Shown: positions 1 to 9,130, counted from the stretch's first letter. The stretch is DNA of 64,000 nucleotides from Desulfotomaculaceae bacterium (GCA_028702695.1 JAQVOH010000001.1:71756-135755); one strand, 5' to 3'. A program made the numbers and translations. Notes: a model not told the origin generated them from the letters alone.

Positions 1-20
1 GGCCCCGTATAACAGAAAAA

Positions 21-131
21 CGCTCTCGCGACAGTCTTATTCCTGTCTTGAGAGCGTCACTGCTCCAAAAATCTGCACATCTTCGTCATAAACAAAAAGC
101 GCTTTTCAAGAAGTTCCCTTCTTAAAAAGCG
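21..131. other. Two consecutive hairpins at the window edge
   Basis: Positions 21-56 form a stem (CGCTCTC...GAGAGCG plus GACAG/CTGTC) and 100-131 form a second stem (CGCTTTT-AAGAAG with CTTCTT-AAAAGCG, one mismatch). Neither has a long T tract directly after it. They may be transcript ends for genes on either side of the window edge. I see no gene in 1-227. Confidence 0.4.
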
Positions 132-227
132 TCATCGCCATTTTTTAGATACTACAATGTATCTGGTTTTTTAATTATAGATGAATTATACTAGGCAATC
201 CCACCACTGTCAACGCCTTTTTGTAAA

Positions 228-377
228 TTACTTTTGATAGTCGAACGGCGCAATGGTAGCCATCCGCCCCTGTCCCTTGAACTCAGGCACCCCGTGATGA
301 GGGCTCTCCTCCACATCGTAAAGAGGGGAGGCCACCAGTCCGCTATAGGCCGGCATGCCATGTTCAACAACATCCAA
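228..377 (-). CDS. Possible 49-aa protein downstream of alr
   Basis: This minus-strand frame begins at a TTG about 13 nt after the alr stop and runs 49 codons to TAA. The peptide (…GLVASPLYDVEESPHHGV… to …MATIAPFDYQK) has GC-rich third positions like its neighbours and a balanced composition, which argues for real coding. It is too short for the ORF track, which lists a different frame (191-373) here. I recognise no family. The start is weak, with only a short AGGG just before TTG, so it may depend on read-through from alr. The call could be wrong. Confidence 0.4.
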   Translation of the reverse strand: MDVVEHGMPAYSGLVASPLYDVEESPHHGVPEFKGQGRMATIAPFDYQK

Positions 378-392
378 CCCTATTTTGTTTAT

Positions 393-1520
393 TTAGATAA
401 ATACCCGGGGAACACGGTGGTTGACCATGCACGTCACCTCATAATTAATGGTGCCGAGACTGGCGGCAATTTCATCAGCGAAAATCTCCTTGCCATTTTG
501 CCGGCCGATGAGTACGGCTTCGTCCCCTTTTTTAACACCGGGGATAGCTCCGGCGTCCACCATAAGCTGGTCCATGCACACCCGGCCCACGACAGGCGCC
601 CGATGACCGTTAAGCAACACTTCCCCCCTTGATGAGAGAAGCCTGGAATAGCCGTCAGCGTAACCCAGTGGGAGAGTGACGATAAGTGTATCACGCTCTG
701 TTGCGTAGGTGCAACCGTAGCTAACCTTAAAGCCGGCCGGGACCTTCTTAACATAAGCCACCCTGGCCTTCAGGCTCATTACCGGGCTGAGCGCGACCCT
801 GCTCCGGTCTACTTCTTCAGATGGATAAAGGCCATAGATGATGATGCCGGCCCGGACCAGGTCCAGGTGGGTTGTAGGCAACTCCATTATCGCCGCGCTG
901 TTGGCGGCGTGCCGTAGGGGAAACTCCAGCCCGTTTTGACGCAGCTTTTCAATGATCTCCATAAACTTTTGAAATTGCTGCAGTGTGTAACCTTTGTCCG
1001 CGGCATCGGCTGCAGCGAAGTGGGTAAAGATCCCTTCTATTTCCAGGTTGGGATTGCGGGCCAGTTCCAGGGCCTCCTGAACCACGCGGGCTGCGTCTTC
1101 CCAGCCAATCCGCCCCATCCCTGTATCAACCTTGAAATGAACCCGCGCCTTAGTCCCTGCCCGGGCGGCAGCTTCAGCCAAAGTCAGGCCCATGTCCCGT
1201 GTGTAAACAGCCTGTGTCAGACGGTGCCGCACCACCACACCACACTGCTCAGGTGTAGTGTAACCCAGTATTAAAACAGGCGCCTCTATACCCGCCTCAC
1301 GCAGATCCACGCCTTCTGCCACGCGGGCTACCCCCAACCAGTTGGCGCCGCTAGCCAGAGCTGCGCGGCTGACCTCCACGGCCCCATGCCCATAAGCATT
1401 AGCCTTGACTACAGCCATAACCCCGGCTGTTGCAGCGGTTACCCTGCGGATTTCCCGCATGTTCCTGGCAACCGCCTGTAAATCAATTTCTGCCCATACC
1501 GGAAACGGCTGCAAGTTCAT
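393..1520 (-). CDS. alr: Alanine racemase
   Basis: Converts L-alanine to D-alanine for peptidoglycan using PLP. The 375-aa length is typical. The N-terminal TIM barrel carries the PLP-lysine motif VKANAYGHG near residue 40. The C-terminal domain has the SYGCTY segment with the catalytic tyrosine and the MDQLMVD motif. Its ATG is preceded by GGAAGGTGGATGAAC-like sequence (1521 onward). It is the last large gene of a minus-strand series (acpS, nnr, a small peptide, alr); acpS-nnr-alr is a common Firmicute neighbourhood. A terminator at 1660-1688 suggests that alr has its own promoter in the AT-rich 1521-1660 gap. Confidence 0.96.
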   Translation of the reverse strand: MNLQPFPVWAEIDLQAVARNMREIRRVTAATAGVMAVVKANAYGHGAVEVSRAALASGANWLGVARVAEGVDLREAGIEAPVLILGYTTPEQCGVVVRHRLTQAVYTRDMGLTLAEAAARAGTKARVHFKVDTGMGRIGWEDAARVVQEALELARNPNLEIEGIFTHFAAADAADKGYTLQQFQKFMEIIEKLRQNGLEFPLRHAANSAAIMELPTTHLDLVRAGIIIYGLYPSEEVDRSRVALSPVMSLKARVAYVKKVPAGFKVSYGCTYATERDTLIVTLPLGYADGYSRLLSSRGEVLLNGHRAPVVGRVCMDQLMVDAGAIPGVKKGDEAVLIGRQNGKEIFADEIAASLGTINYEVTCMVNHRVPRVFI

Positions 1521-1659
1521 CCACCTTCCCTACTCTCAAAAATAAAACTAGTTAAGTGTTTTCTATACCTAGAAGCAGCGTTACCAGTATTTTATGTCTA
1601 ATTAAAAACTGGTACTCTTATGATAATGTATATTCTCAGCAACAATAGCATTTCCTTCA

Positions 1660-1688
1660 ATAAAAAACAAAACCCTGGGTGACCAGGG
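1660..1688 (-). terminator. Intrinsic terminator of the small peptide gene
   Basis: On the minus strand CCCTGG-TCAC-CCAGGG is followed by TTTTGTTTTTTAT. It lies just downstream of the 31-codon ORF at 1744-1839, which supports that ORF being a transcribed unit. Confidence 0.75.
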
Positions 1689-1743
1689 TGAGGCTACGAA
1701 AAAAACCTATGAAAGGACCACTTGAAATCTCTGGAGCAGGAAA

Positions 1744-1839
1744 CTAGCGGTGCTGCAGTTGCCGTGCATCCCAGATTAAAAAGCGATAGACTAAATAGTA
1801 TACGCCCGCGGTTGTCAGTGAGAATAAGAAGTAGTTCAC
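1744..1839 (-). CDS. 31-aa single-span membrane peptide
   Basis: GTG start with an excellent ribosome site (AGGGAGGT, about 7 nt upstream), 31 codons, stop TAG. The sequence MNYFLFSLTTAGVYYLVYRF followed by a short charged tail is one hydrophobic helix ending in a positive patch (RQLQHR). It has its own terminator downstream and a perfect 16-bp palindrome upstream, so it appears to be an independent, perhaps regulated, transcript. It is too short for the ORF track. No family is recognised; it could be a small membrane regulator or a type I toxin-like peptide. Function is open. Confidence 0.6.
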   Translation of the reverse strand: MNYFLFSLTTAGVYYLVYRFLIWDARQLQHR

Positions 1840-1872
1840 TATTCAGACCTCCCTTCAATGTACTATTAATTT

Positions 1873-1888
1873 ATATTGTATACAATAT
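1873..1888. promoter_or_regulatory. 16-bp perfect palindrome (operator candidate)
   Basis: ATATTGTATACAATAT is its own reverse complement. It lies 34 nt upstream of the start of the 31-aa peptide gene, and a second palindrome (ATTACGTAAT, about 1886-1895) directly follows. The TTGTATACAA core resembles GntR-type operators. The regulator is unknown. Confidence 0.45.
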
Positions 1889-1943
1889 TACGTAATACGC
1901 AATACCTTATACAGTATTCATAATTGCAAGTTTATTTTGAAAG

Positions 1944-1979
1944 TCAAAAAGATTCCGGGTAATTACACCAGGAATCTTT
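1944..1979 (-). terminator. Terminator after nnr
   Basis: AAAGATTCC and GGAATCTTT pair around a 14-nt loop. On the minus strand the stem runs into TTTTTGACTTT. It sits 41 nt downstream of the nnr stop. Confidence 0.75.
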
Positions 1980-2019
1980 CCTTAATTTGACCTGTAAATG
2001 TATCAGCCTATGGCTCTCT

Positions 2020-3567
2020 TTAACCAACCTCCAATGTGGCTTCCGGCAGGGCCGCGGCAATATCTCCAGCGACCAGACCCATCATGCCTTTGCGGCGTGC
2101 GGCCAGGTCACCGGCCAGACCGTGGATATAGGCTCCAGCAGCAGCAGCCCGGGACGGCTCCAGACCCTGGGCAATAAGGGCTGCGACGACCCCGGTCAGG
2201 ACATCGCCGCTGCCGGCTGTGGCCATACCCGGGTTGCCGGTCGGGTTAATGTAAACCGCTCCGTTCGGTGCGGCCACAACCGTCCTGGCCCCTTTTAAGA
2301 GGACCACCACGTTCCAGGCAGCAGCCGCATTGGCGGCAACAGCCAGCCTGTCCTGCTGTATTTCCCGAACTTTAGTCCCCAATAACCTGGCCATTTCTCC
2401 GGGATGCGGCGTAACAACCACGGGCGCCTGGATCTTTCTAAACGCTTCCCCGTCTCCGGCCAGGGCGTTGAGGGCATCAGCGTCCAGGACGCAAGGGACC
2501 TGTACCAAAGGAAGCAGTTCCTTGACTAAAGCCACCACTTCCGGATCAGTCGAAAGGCCCGGACCGATGGCTAAAACATCCATGTCTTCCAGCAGCGATA
2601 TAATACGCTGCTGGGCTTCCCTGACTAACTTACCGTTCCCGGAGTCAGGCAGGGGGGTAGTCATAACCTCCGTGAGTTTCGCTTCCATGATACTGTGGAG
2701 TGTTTCTGGCACAGCCAATGTTACCAGACCTGCTCCAGCCCGCAAGACTGCTTCCCCGCACAGGCTGGCTGCTCCGGTCATACCTCGCGAACCGGCAACT
2801 ACCAAGACCCTGCCAAAGTCACCCTTGTGGGCAGAAGAGCGGCGGTTGGGCAGCCATTCCTTGACCAGTTCACGGGTGGTCAGGTATCTCTGTGGTCCGT
2901 CCTTTTCCACCAGGCTGGCGGGGATAGATATGTCCACCACGTGCAAGTTGCCCGCGTAATCAGCGCCGGGCTCAAGGATTAGCCCCAGCTTGGGCAGACC
3001 GAAGGTAACGGTGTGGTCCGCCTGGATACAGGGCCCGCTGACCCTGCCGTTGTCGGGCTCCAAGCCGGACGGAATATCCACGGCCACTATCGGCTTGCCG
3101 CTGCCGTTTAAAACCTCAATAATACGGCCGACCTTTTCCCCGATCTTGCCTTTGAGACCGGTCCCATAGATAGCGTCTACAATCAGGTCGGTATTCATAA
3201 GGATTAATCTTACGATATTGATGCCGTCACCATGCTGGATGGAGTATATCTTTTGCTCCATCTTACGCCAGATGTTCAGATTAATTGCAGCATCGCCTGA
3301 GATTTCTTCGATATTGGCCAGGGCCAACAGTTTAACCACGGCCCCCATGTTTAGAAGATGGCGGGCGGCAACCAGACCGTCCCCACCATTGTTGCCCTTA
3401 CCAATAAAAATGGTAACTGTCTTATCCCGTACATCTCCCAATACCTGTTTAACAACATCCACCACATGGCATCCGGCGTTTTCCATCAGGACCAGGCCGG
3501 GAATACCATAATCCTCAATGGCCGACCTTTCCAGTCCTTTCATTTCTTCTGCGGTAACCACCCTCAT
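2020..3567 (-). CDS. nnr: Bifunctional NAD(P)HX epimerase/dehydratase
   Basis: Repairs hydrated NADH/NADPH: the N-terminal YjeF_N domain (about residues 1-215) epimerises the hydrate and the C-terminal ribokinase-like domain (about 230-515) dehydrates it at the cost of ADP or ATP. Visible motifs are GKGNNGGDGLVAARH and VDIPSGLEPDNG in the first half and GNPGMATAGSGDVLTG, the nucleotide-site motif, in the second. The 515-aa length is typical of the fused bacterial form. The start is 3 nt after the acpS stop, so the two are probably co-transcribed; acpS-nnr is a widespread pair. Confidence 0.95.
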   Translation of the reverse strand: MRVVTAEEMKGLERSAIEDYGIPGLVLMENAGCHVVDVVKQVLGDVRDKTVTIFIGKGNNGGDGLVAARHLLNMGAVVKLLALANIEEISGDAAINLNIWRKMEQKIYSIQHGDGINIVRLILMNTDLIVDAIYGTGLKGKIGEKVGRIIEVLNGSGKPIVAVDIPSGLEPDNGRVSGPCIQADHTVTFGLPKLGLILEPGADYAGNLHVVDISIPASLVEKDGPQRYLTTRELVKEWLPNRRSSAHKGDFGRVLVVAGSRGMTGAASLCGEAVLRAGAGLVTLAVPETLHSIMEAKLTEVMTTPLPDSGNGKLVREAQQRIISLLEDMDVLAIGPGLSTDPEVVALVKELLPLVQVPCVLDADALNALAGDGEAFRKIQAPVVVTPHPGEMARLLGTKVREIQQDRLAVAANAAAAWNVVVLLKGARTVVAAPNGAVYINPTGNPGMATAGSGDVLTGVVAALIAQGLEPSRAAAAGAYIHGLAGDLAARRKGMMGLVAGDIAAALPEATLEVG

Positions 3568-3569
3568 CT

Positions 3570-3980
3570 TTATACCCCCCGTCCGGCGGCGACAGCAAAA
3601 GCCACCGCAAATTCGCGACTATGTGATAAGGTTATGTGAAATGACCCAATTCCTCTCTCATCCGCCAGAGCAGCTGCGGCTCCGTGCAGCAAGACTCCGG
3701 GCGGGCGCCCCTGAATGCGACTGACCTCCACTTCTACCCAGCGGCAACCCGCCAGGCCGCTCCCGAGGGCCTTCAGGATCGCTTCTTTGGCGGCAAAACG
3801 CGCCGCATAGCAGGCGAAACGGTCACGTCTAGCCTCGCAATAAGTAATTTCTTCGGAGGTATAGATCCGCTCCAGAAACCGGTTGCCGGATCGTTCCACG
3901 GCAAGCTTAATCCGGTCGATTTCGACAATATCGGTTCCCACCCCAATTATTGAGTCCCCATGGGTATACCTATAGGGCAC
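3570..3980 (-). CDS. acpS: Holo-[acyl-carrier-protein] synthase
   Basis: Transfers 4'-phosphopantetheine from CoA to acyl carrier protein. Family motifs are GVGTDIVEIDRI at the N-terminus and FAAKEAILKAL in the middle, with the conserved Asp and Glu that bind Mg2+. The listed ORF starts at 4100, but the first 40 residues have no counterpart in the family. A strong GGGGGAGGTG ribosome site lies just before the GTG at 3980, giving 136 aa, close to the usual 120-135. First gene of the acpS-nnr unit. Confidence 0.93.
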   Translation of the reverse strand: MPYRYTHGDSIIGVGTDIVEIDRIKLAVERSGNRFLERIYTSEEITYCEARRDRFACYAARFAAKEAILKALGSGLAGCRWVEVEVSRIQGRPPGVLLHGAAAALADERGIGSFHITLSHSREFAVAFAVAAGRGV

Positions 3981-4109
3981 CCCCACACCTCCCCCTAAAA
4001 TACTATTTACAAAATTCGCCGGTGACAGCAAAAAACCTGCCTTCCTGCTATCGAACTTTAAAAGCTGACCCTTCCTATTGTAAACGCTATAACTGCCCAC
4101 CTATACACA

Positions 4110-4143
4110 AAAGCCTTCTAACCACTACTGGTTAGAAGGCTTT
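4110..4143. terminator. Bidirectional-looking terminator between acpS and the LytTR regulator
   Basis: AAAGCCTTCTAACC and GGTTAGAAGGCTTT form a perfect 14-bp stem with a 6-nt loop. It touches the stop codon of the regulator gene and ends the lytS/lytR-type transcript on the minus strand. Confidence 0.8.
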
Positions 4144-4932
4144 CTATAGGCCAAGGATCTTTTTTAACTTTTTGGCCTGGGCCCGGCTGACCGGCACCTC
4201 GCTGGTCTCCTGGTCCTCAACGGTAAGGTTATAGGTTCCGTTAAAAAAAGGAACAATCTCTTTTACCTTGTGGAGGTTGACCAGGTAGCAGCGGTGGGTC
4301 CGGAAAAAGACGTTGGGGTTTAAGCGAGCCTCCAGTTCCTTAAGAGTAAAACGGGTGAAAAGCTTGTTGTTAAACGTCTTGATGTACACATAGTCCTGCT
4401 CTGTAAAGGCATAGAAGATATCGGACTCGGCAACCAGGAGGGTTTTACCCTGCTTTTCCGCGGGAACACGTTCGAGCCTGATCTGGTTTTGGGCTAGGCT
4501 TGTTTTAGGTTCGGCTGCACGTTCATCTTTAACCTCACCTGCATCATGAAGGGCGCCTGCCTCCTGGGTGATTTTAATCACCTTGTCAATCGCCTTCTTT
4601 AACCGCTTCGGCTCAAAGGGCTTAAGGATATAGTCCACCGCGTTGACGTCAAAAGCTGAGACAGCATACTCGTCATAAGCCGTAACAAAGACGATATTCG
4701 GCCGTCTGGGCAGTTCCTGGATAACCGCTCCAAGTTCCAATCCGCTCATGCCGGGCATGGATATATCCAGAAAGAGTACCTGGTAATCCAGCGCCTTAAT
4801 CAGGGCCAGGGCTTCCTGGGCATTGGTAGCCTCACCAACGATTTCCACATCTTCGTTGCTGTTCAGGGCATGTCTGAGTTCCTGTCTGGCGGGGTATTCA
4901 TCATCCACGATCAGCGCTTTAAGCTTCAACAA
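4144..4932 (-). CDS. LytR/AlgR-type response regulator (LytTR DNA-binding)
   Basis: A receiver domain (residues 1-120) has the acidic VDDE pocket, the phospho-acceptor in LFLDISMPG and the conserved KPF lysine. After a linker, a LytTR DNA-binding domain (about 165-262) carries the typical FFRTHRCYLVNLHKV segment. It overlaps the kinase gene by 14 nt, with TTG starts after GGAGGGGGG, so it is the cognate regulator of that kinase. LytTR regulators usually bind paired short repeats upstream of envelope or carbon-starvation genes. No lrgAB or cstA target lies in this window. Confidence 0.9.
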   Translation of the reverse strand: MLKLKALIVDDEYPARQELRHALNSNEDVEIVGEATNAQEALALIKALDYQVLFLDISMPGMSGLELGAVIQELPRRPNIVFVTAYDEYAVSAFDVNAVDYILKPFEPKRLKKAIDKVIKITQEAGALHDAGEVKDERAAEPKTSLAQNQIRLERVPAEKQGKTLLVAESDIFYAFTEQDYVYIKTFNNKLFTRFTLKELEARLNPNVFFRTHRCYLVNLHKVKEIVPFFNGTYNLTVEDQETSEVPVSRAQAKKLKKILGL

Positions 4933-6232
4933 CCATTCCCCCCTCCCGGTGTTCCCTTATGGGTATCCGTATATACACCGAAGTACCTTTGTCAACCTCG
5001 CTCACTATTTTAAGTCCGTAATCTTCTCCGTACAGACTTTTTAAACGTTCGTGAACATTGCTCATACCAACCCCATTGCCAGAACCAAAACCCGGCAACA
5101 GCACCTTGGGCAACCTGTCCGGACTGATCCCCACCCCGTCGTCTTCGATGATAAAGAGCATTTCTCCATTGTCCAGCCGTGCCGTAATTTTAACTGTGCC
5201 AGGCCCGATCAAGGGCTGGACACCATGCTTGATGGCATTTTCCACTAAGGGCTGCAGGGTCAGTACGGGGACCTGGTACTCAAGGAGGGCCGGATCAATA
5301 TCCTTTTTGAACCTGATCTTTTCCCGGAAACGGGCCTTCTCCAGAACAAGGTAGGTATTTACATATTCTATATCCTCTTTTACGCTGTTAAAATGCCCCT
5401 GCCTCTTTAAAGCCTGCCGGAAAAATGAAGCCAGACGGATTAAAAGCCTTCTGGCAGTTTCCGGTTGTGTTCTGCTATAGCTAATTATAGCATTTAGAGT
5501 ATTGAATAAAAAGTGAGGGTTAATCTGGGCGTGCAGAGCGTCCAGTTCGGCAATAGTGACCAATTGAGCCTGCCGGTCCAACTCCGCCAGTTCCATCTGC
5601 ATACCAAGGAGCTGCGCCACTGCCAATGTCATATTCACGACGGAAGGCTGCAGTGCTCCCTGGTTGGTCTGGTAAAGCTTCACCGTGCCGGCCACTTCTC
5701 CCTTACATTTCAGCGGAGCGATGACAGCAGACTGCAGGGTGCAGCTTTTTTCCGGGCAATTGAGGCCTTTCTTATCTTTGACAAGCATCAGCTCACCGGT
5801 AGCTATGGCCTGCATGGTCGAATGGGTGATAATCGGTCCCCCGGCCTTGTGGTGATCCGAACATTCACCGATATACGCCAACACCTTTTCCCGGTCGGTA
5901 ATGGCCACAGCCGATACTTCGCTAATTTTCTTAATGATTTCCGCTGTTTTCTGCGCCGTCTCTTCATTGAGCCCGCGTCTCATAAACGGCAGTGTCTCGT
6001 TGGCAATCTGCATGGTAGGGTCTATGGGATGTTCGTCCAGCTTTGAGGAGACTTCTTTATGCCTTCTTACATAGTCAACGATAAAATAGGTCCCCACGGC
6101 ATTAATGAGGATGATTAAGGCCAGCAACCCCCAAACTCCTGGCTTGGTGAAAAAAACAATCGCTGCAATTAGAAGCTGGACCAGGCCCCATCGTAAAACA
6201 ATGCCGCCAGCCAGACGGTTTAACTTGTTCAC
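4919..6232 (-). CDS. LytS-type sensor histidine kinase
   Basis: GTG start after AGGTGAGGGT; 437 aa. Two hydrophobic segments at the N-terminus (about 12-30 and 34-52) replace the five-helix 5TM-LYT sensor of classic LytS. A GAF-like region follows (about 80-210) with cysteines (GECSDHH, CPEKSCT) that could bind a redox or metal signal (inference). Then come the His_kinase domain with NPHFLFN and an HATPase domain with VENAIKHG and GVGMSN. Membrane protein; partner of the overlapping regulator gene. Confidence 0.9.
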   Translation of the reverse strand: MNKLNRLAGGIVLRWGLVQLLIAAIVFFTKPGVWGLLALIILINAVGTYFIVDYVRRHKEVSSKLDEHPIDPTMQIANETLPFMRRGLNEETAQKTAEIIKKISEVSAVAITDREKVLAYIGECSDHHKAGGPIITHSTMQAIATGELMLVKDKKGLNCPEKSCTLQSAVIAPLKCKGEVAGTVKLYQTNQGALQPSVVNMTLAVAQLLGMQMELAELDRQAQLVTIAELDALHAQINPHFLFNTLNAIISYSRTQPETARRLLIRLASFFRQALKRQGHFNSVKEDIEYVNTYLVLEKARFREKIRFKKDIDPALLEYQVPVLTLQPLVENAIKHGVQPLIGPGTVKITARLDNGEMLFIIEDDGVGISPDRLPKVLLPGFGSGNGVGMSNVHERLKSLYGEDYGLKIVSEVDKGTSVYIRIPIREHREGGMVVEA

Positions 6233-6310
6233 ACCCTCACCTGCCTACACCAATATACAATATACATTCTTCAATATATACATAAACCTTTCCTGCCTAA
6301 ACATATACGT

Positions 6311-7258
6311 TTATCTCTTTTTCATTCTTTCAAAATAGTTGGCAATTCCACCAGCGTTAAGTCCCATATCCGTGGCCAGGAAATCTATTATTGACTGTTC
6401 CCGGTTGAATTCTCCATACTGGGACAGTTCACCCCACAACATGCTCCACAAGGCTTCTTCAATTTCTTTTATCCCGCCCCCTGCAGACAGCACATGTCGT
6501 CCGGTCTCGGCAAACACCCGCACCAGTTCCTTATTGCGGGTGATTACATCAGACGCGCCCGCTACCTTGCCGAAATGGGTAAAATAGATATTCTCCAGGT
6601 TCAAACCAGCCAGGCGGCCAAAGGTTTCCATAAAGGCTGCGGGATCAAATTCGGAGGGCGGGGTGATCGGAAGTACATACGGACGCCCAATCAACCGGCT
6701 TAACAAAGGGTAATGGCCACCCAGGCAGTCACCGCTGAAAATGCCACGGCTGGCCGGGTCGTGTAAGACCATGTGGTGGCGGGCATGCCCCGGAGTGTGG
6801 TAGATGGTCAGTATTCTGCCACTCCCGAGATCCAGTGTCTCACCATCTTCAGGGCTATGGACTCTCTCTTCGGGTACAGGGTAGACATCGCCGAATAAAA
6901 CGTCAAAGGAAGCCCCATAAAGCTGCCTGGCCGCATTAATCAGGCGGGAAGGATCAATCAGATGCTTAGCTCCGCGCGGATGTACTAATACCCGGGCATT
7001 GGGAAACTCCCGAACCAGCGCCCCAGCGCCACCCGAGTGGTCCAGGTGAATATGTGAGACAATGATGTAGGCTAATTGCTCTGGAGACACTCCCAGGCTT
7101 TTAGTAGCCTCCACCAGCCGGCTTATGCCCGGCGTAGCGCCGGTTTCGAAAATAGCGACCTTCTCCGCGAGGATAATGTAGCTGGATGTACGCTCAGACT
7201 CACCCTGGTAATTAACATCCACCTGATAAATATTTTCACCCAGGCTAACCACTGACAA
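6311..7258 (-). CDS. MBL-fold metallohydrolase
   Basis: A metallo-beta-lactamase fold enzyme with the dinuclear metal motif HIHLDHSGG and a later HTPGHARHH segment. About 315 aa, with a helical C-terminal part beyond the MBL core. The listed ORF starts at GTG 7267, but GGAGGTG sits 5 nt before the TTG at 7258, which is the more likely start. The substrate cannot be told from sequence; relatives include glyoxalase II-like and quinolone-response-like hydrolases. It is a single gene on the minus strand. Confidence 0.85.
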   Translation of the reverse strand: MSVVSLGENIYQVDVNYQGESERTSSYIILAEKVAIFETGATPGISRLVEATKSLGVSPEQLAYIIVSHIHLDHSGGAGALVREFPNARVLVHPRGAKHLIDPSRLINAARQLYGASFDVLFGDVYPVPEERVHSPEDGETLDLGSGRILTIYHTPGHARHHMVLHDPASRGIFSGDCLGGHYPLLSRLIGRPYVLPITPPSEFDPAAFMETFGRLAGLNLENIYFTHFGKVAGASDVITRNKELVRVFAETGRHVLSAGGGIKEIEEALWSMLWGELSQYGEFNREQSIIDFLATDMGLNAGGIANYFERMKKR

Positions 7259-7400
7259 CTTAACCACCTCCGTTATTCAAAGTGAGCTTACATAACTAGA
7301 ATATCTGAAAAGTTTGAAGATTGTCAATATATATTATATATGCTTTATCTTCTATAATTAGACATAGCAGGTTACTTTAACCTCTGAACCGGCAAATTTG

Positions 7401-7441
7401 GAAAAATAAAAAACGACCGCCAAGGAGCACTGGCGGTCGTT
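7401..7441 (-). terminator. Terminator of the yedE-tusA unit
   Basis: AACGACCGCCA and TGGCGGTCGTT form a perfect 11-bp stem. On the minus strand the stem is followed by TTTTTATTTTTCC. It lies 40 nt after the TusA-like stop. Confidence 0.88.
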
Positions 7442-7480
7442 ATGGTTATTGCATTAAGTTCTTGGTTGGATTACAGGCTT

Positions 7481-7693
7481 TTACTTGGTTAGCTGCAGTA
7501 AAAATTCTTCCCCATCCTGGGTGATTGCTATGTTCCATTTTTGATTTGTTGCCAGCCGGGAAATATTATCCCTTGCTGCTGCCGAGTCCACAAGCACCTT
7601 GATCGTGCCCGCGCCCAACCGGTCCATCTCATTCTTGACGATCAGAAGCGGCTCAGGACAGAGAAGCCCTCTCGCGTCCTTTACTTCCTGCAT
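7481..7693 (-). CDS. TusA/SirA-family sulfur carrier (YedF-like)
   Basis: A 70-aa protein with the hallmark N-terminal motif DARGLLCPEPLL; the CPxP cysteine carries persulfide, or selenide in selenium-linked members. The start ATG has a GGGGGTGA ribosome site and lies inside the end of the YedE gene (41-nt overlap), so translation is coupled. Fusion-free TusA-like proteins next to YedE are a known signature of selenium-using bacteria (family knowledge). The nearby selD and tRNA-Sec support a selenium rather than purely sulfur role (inference). Confidence 0.88.
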   Translation of the reverse strand: MQEVKDARGLLCPEPLLIVKNEMDRLGAGTIKVLVDSAAARDNISRLATNQKWNIAITQDGEEFLLQLTK

Positions 7694-8762
7694 CAGCTTT
7701 CACCCCCCGAACTGACAGATTAGCTTTACAAACAAAGAATGCGACCACAAAGATTACGGCAAAACCGATCAGGACTGCCGTCTGGCCTGCTGCGGGAACA
7801 CCCTTGGGGCTGGCAGCCAGGCCGAAATTGTGAGCAAAAGCGGCGCCTGCTATTAGACCGATCACCGTCACTGCGGAATCGGTATTCCCCTCCGACGCAG
7901 AAATAAGCTGGCGAAGTGGACAGCCCCCCAGTAGCACCGCACAAAGACCAGCCAGGGCCATACCGAGAAAGTTCCAGAGGCCATCGCTGTGAGCAATAGG
8001 TTGGTTGACGAAACCCAGGTTAAAGGTGCCCATAAATAAATTACCAATAAGTGATACTACCAGGATTGCTACAAATCCGTAAAGCAGGTAAAAGTCCCGG
8101 AATAAAATAAAATCTCTAATACCGCCAGCCAGACAAAGCCTTGAACGCTGGGCCAAAGCACCCACGATGACACCCGCGATAAGCGCCAGCGCCAAAGGCG
8201 CCCGCATGGAACCAGGACCCTCTGCACTGAAAATAATATAGGCTGGTTTGGCCATCAGGAGAATAAACACAGTAATAACAAGGCCGATGAAAACATAGCC
8301 GTTCGATTTGTTTTGAGGCATGGCCCGACCCAGAGAAAATCCCTTGCGCAAGAAAGGTATGCCCAGCCCCACTCCCGCAATCAGCCCAGCAATACCCAGC
8401 AGCGCGTTCAGGTCTCCTCCAGCAAGGCGCAAAATTGCTCTTAATGGGCAGCCCAGGAAAACCAGCATGCCGATCATGGCTATAAAGCCTAGCACGAACC
8501 TTGTGAGAGCGCTGGACCCGCCCAGAGACTTGAATTCCTTGGTCACAATAGCCGCCCCAAAGGCTCCTAGTACCAGTCCAATGATTTCCGGACGTATATA
8601 CTGAACTGTCGGCACTTTTTGCAAACCGAGTCCACCGGAGATATCCCTGAGAAAACAGGCAATACAAAATCCCATGTTAGCCGGGTTACCGTATTTTACC
8701 AGCAAGATTGCCAAGAGCCCGGTAATTGCCCCGGCAGTAATGATCGTCCATTTTTGCTGCAT
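7653..8762 (-). CDS. yedE: YedE-type membrane transporter, probably selenium-associated
   Basis: A 369-aa polytopic protein of the YeeE/YedE sulfur-transport fold, with about ten hydrophobic segments and two internally similar halves. Each half has a GCPLR cysteine motif (FLGCPLRAI and LGGCPLRQL), and further cysteines occur in GFCIACFLRD and RLCLAGGIRD. YedE of this type occurs almost only in genomes with selenium traits and is proposed to carry a selenium compound; the substrate is unproven. Start ATG follows AAAGGTGAATT. Operon with the overlapping TusA-like gene, ended by the terminator at 7401-7441. Confidence 0.88.
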   Translation of the reverse strand: MQQKWTIITAGAITGLLAILLVKYGNPANMGFCIACFLRDISGGLGLQKVPTVQYIRPEIIGLVLGAFGAAIVTKEFKSLGGSSALTRFVLGFIAMIGMLVFLGCPLRAILRLAGGDLNALLGIAGLIAGVGLGIPFLRKGFSLGRAMPQNKSNGYVFIGLVITVFILLMAKPAYIIFSAEGPGSMRAPLALALIAGVIVGALAQRSRLCLAGGIRDFILFRDFYLLYGFVAILVVSLIGNLFMGTFNLGFVNQPIAHSDGLWNFLGMALAGLCAVLLGGCPLRQLISASEGNTDSAVTVIGLIAGAAFAHNFGLAASPKGVPAAGQTAVLIGFAVIFVVAFFVCKANLSVRGVKADAGSKGRERASLS

Positions 8763-9130
8763 CTTGATAATTCACCTTTCTTATTGATAGCATGCTTTCA
8801 AACTAAACTGACAGCCACGACTATAAAAACCTGTTACACCTTTCGAATCCACCTCCCGAATAATGTTCATATGCTTAATAATTTTATTTCTTTATATGAT
8901 ATTCAATATAATAAATGAACTATCCTTTATAACATCTATTCAAATATCTTATAATTATCTGACCACTAATTACTTACTTTTATATATTATTACTATGATA
9001 AGAGTACTAGGTAGTTATCCAAAGATAGAGTACGGCGAGCCTGAGCCACTACATCTCCCTCCAATTCTGGTTGAGCTGCAGACAACCTCCCGGTTGAGGT
9101 CATGAGCGTCTTCTCTATCAATAAATAAAA
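8763..9130. other. AT-rich spacer upstream of yedE
   Basis: About 370 nt with no supported gene. The yedE promoter should lie in 8763-8900. The listed ORFs here (8619-8918, 8863-9105) have no ribosome sites and strongly AT-driven composition. The part 9020-9110 has higher GC and could be a gene remnant, but I recognise nothing. Confidence 0.5.

Noticed and set aside
191-373. 60-aa minus-strand ORF after alr
   Set aside because: Odd composition (WWPP, many Arg/Trp); the neighbouring frame 228-377 reads more like protein.
8863-9105. 80-aa ORF upstream of yedE
   Set aside because: AT-driven reading frame without ribosome site; composition is unlike a protein.
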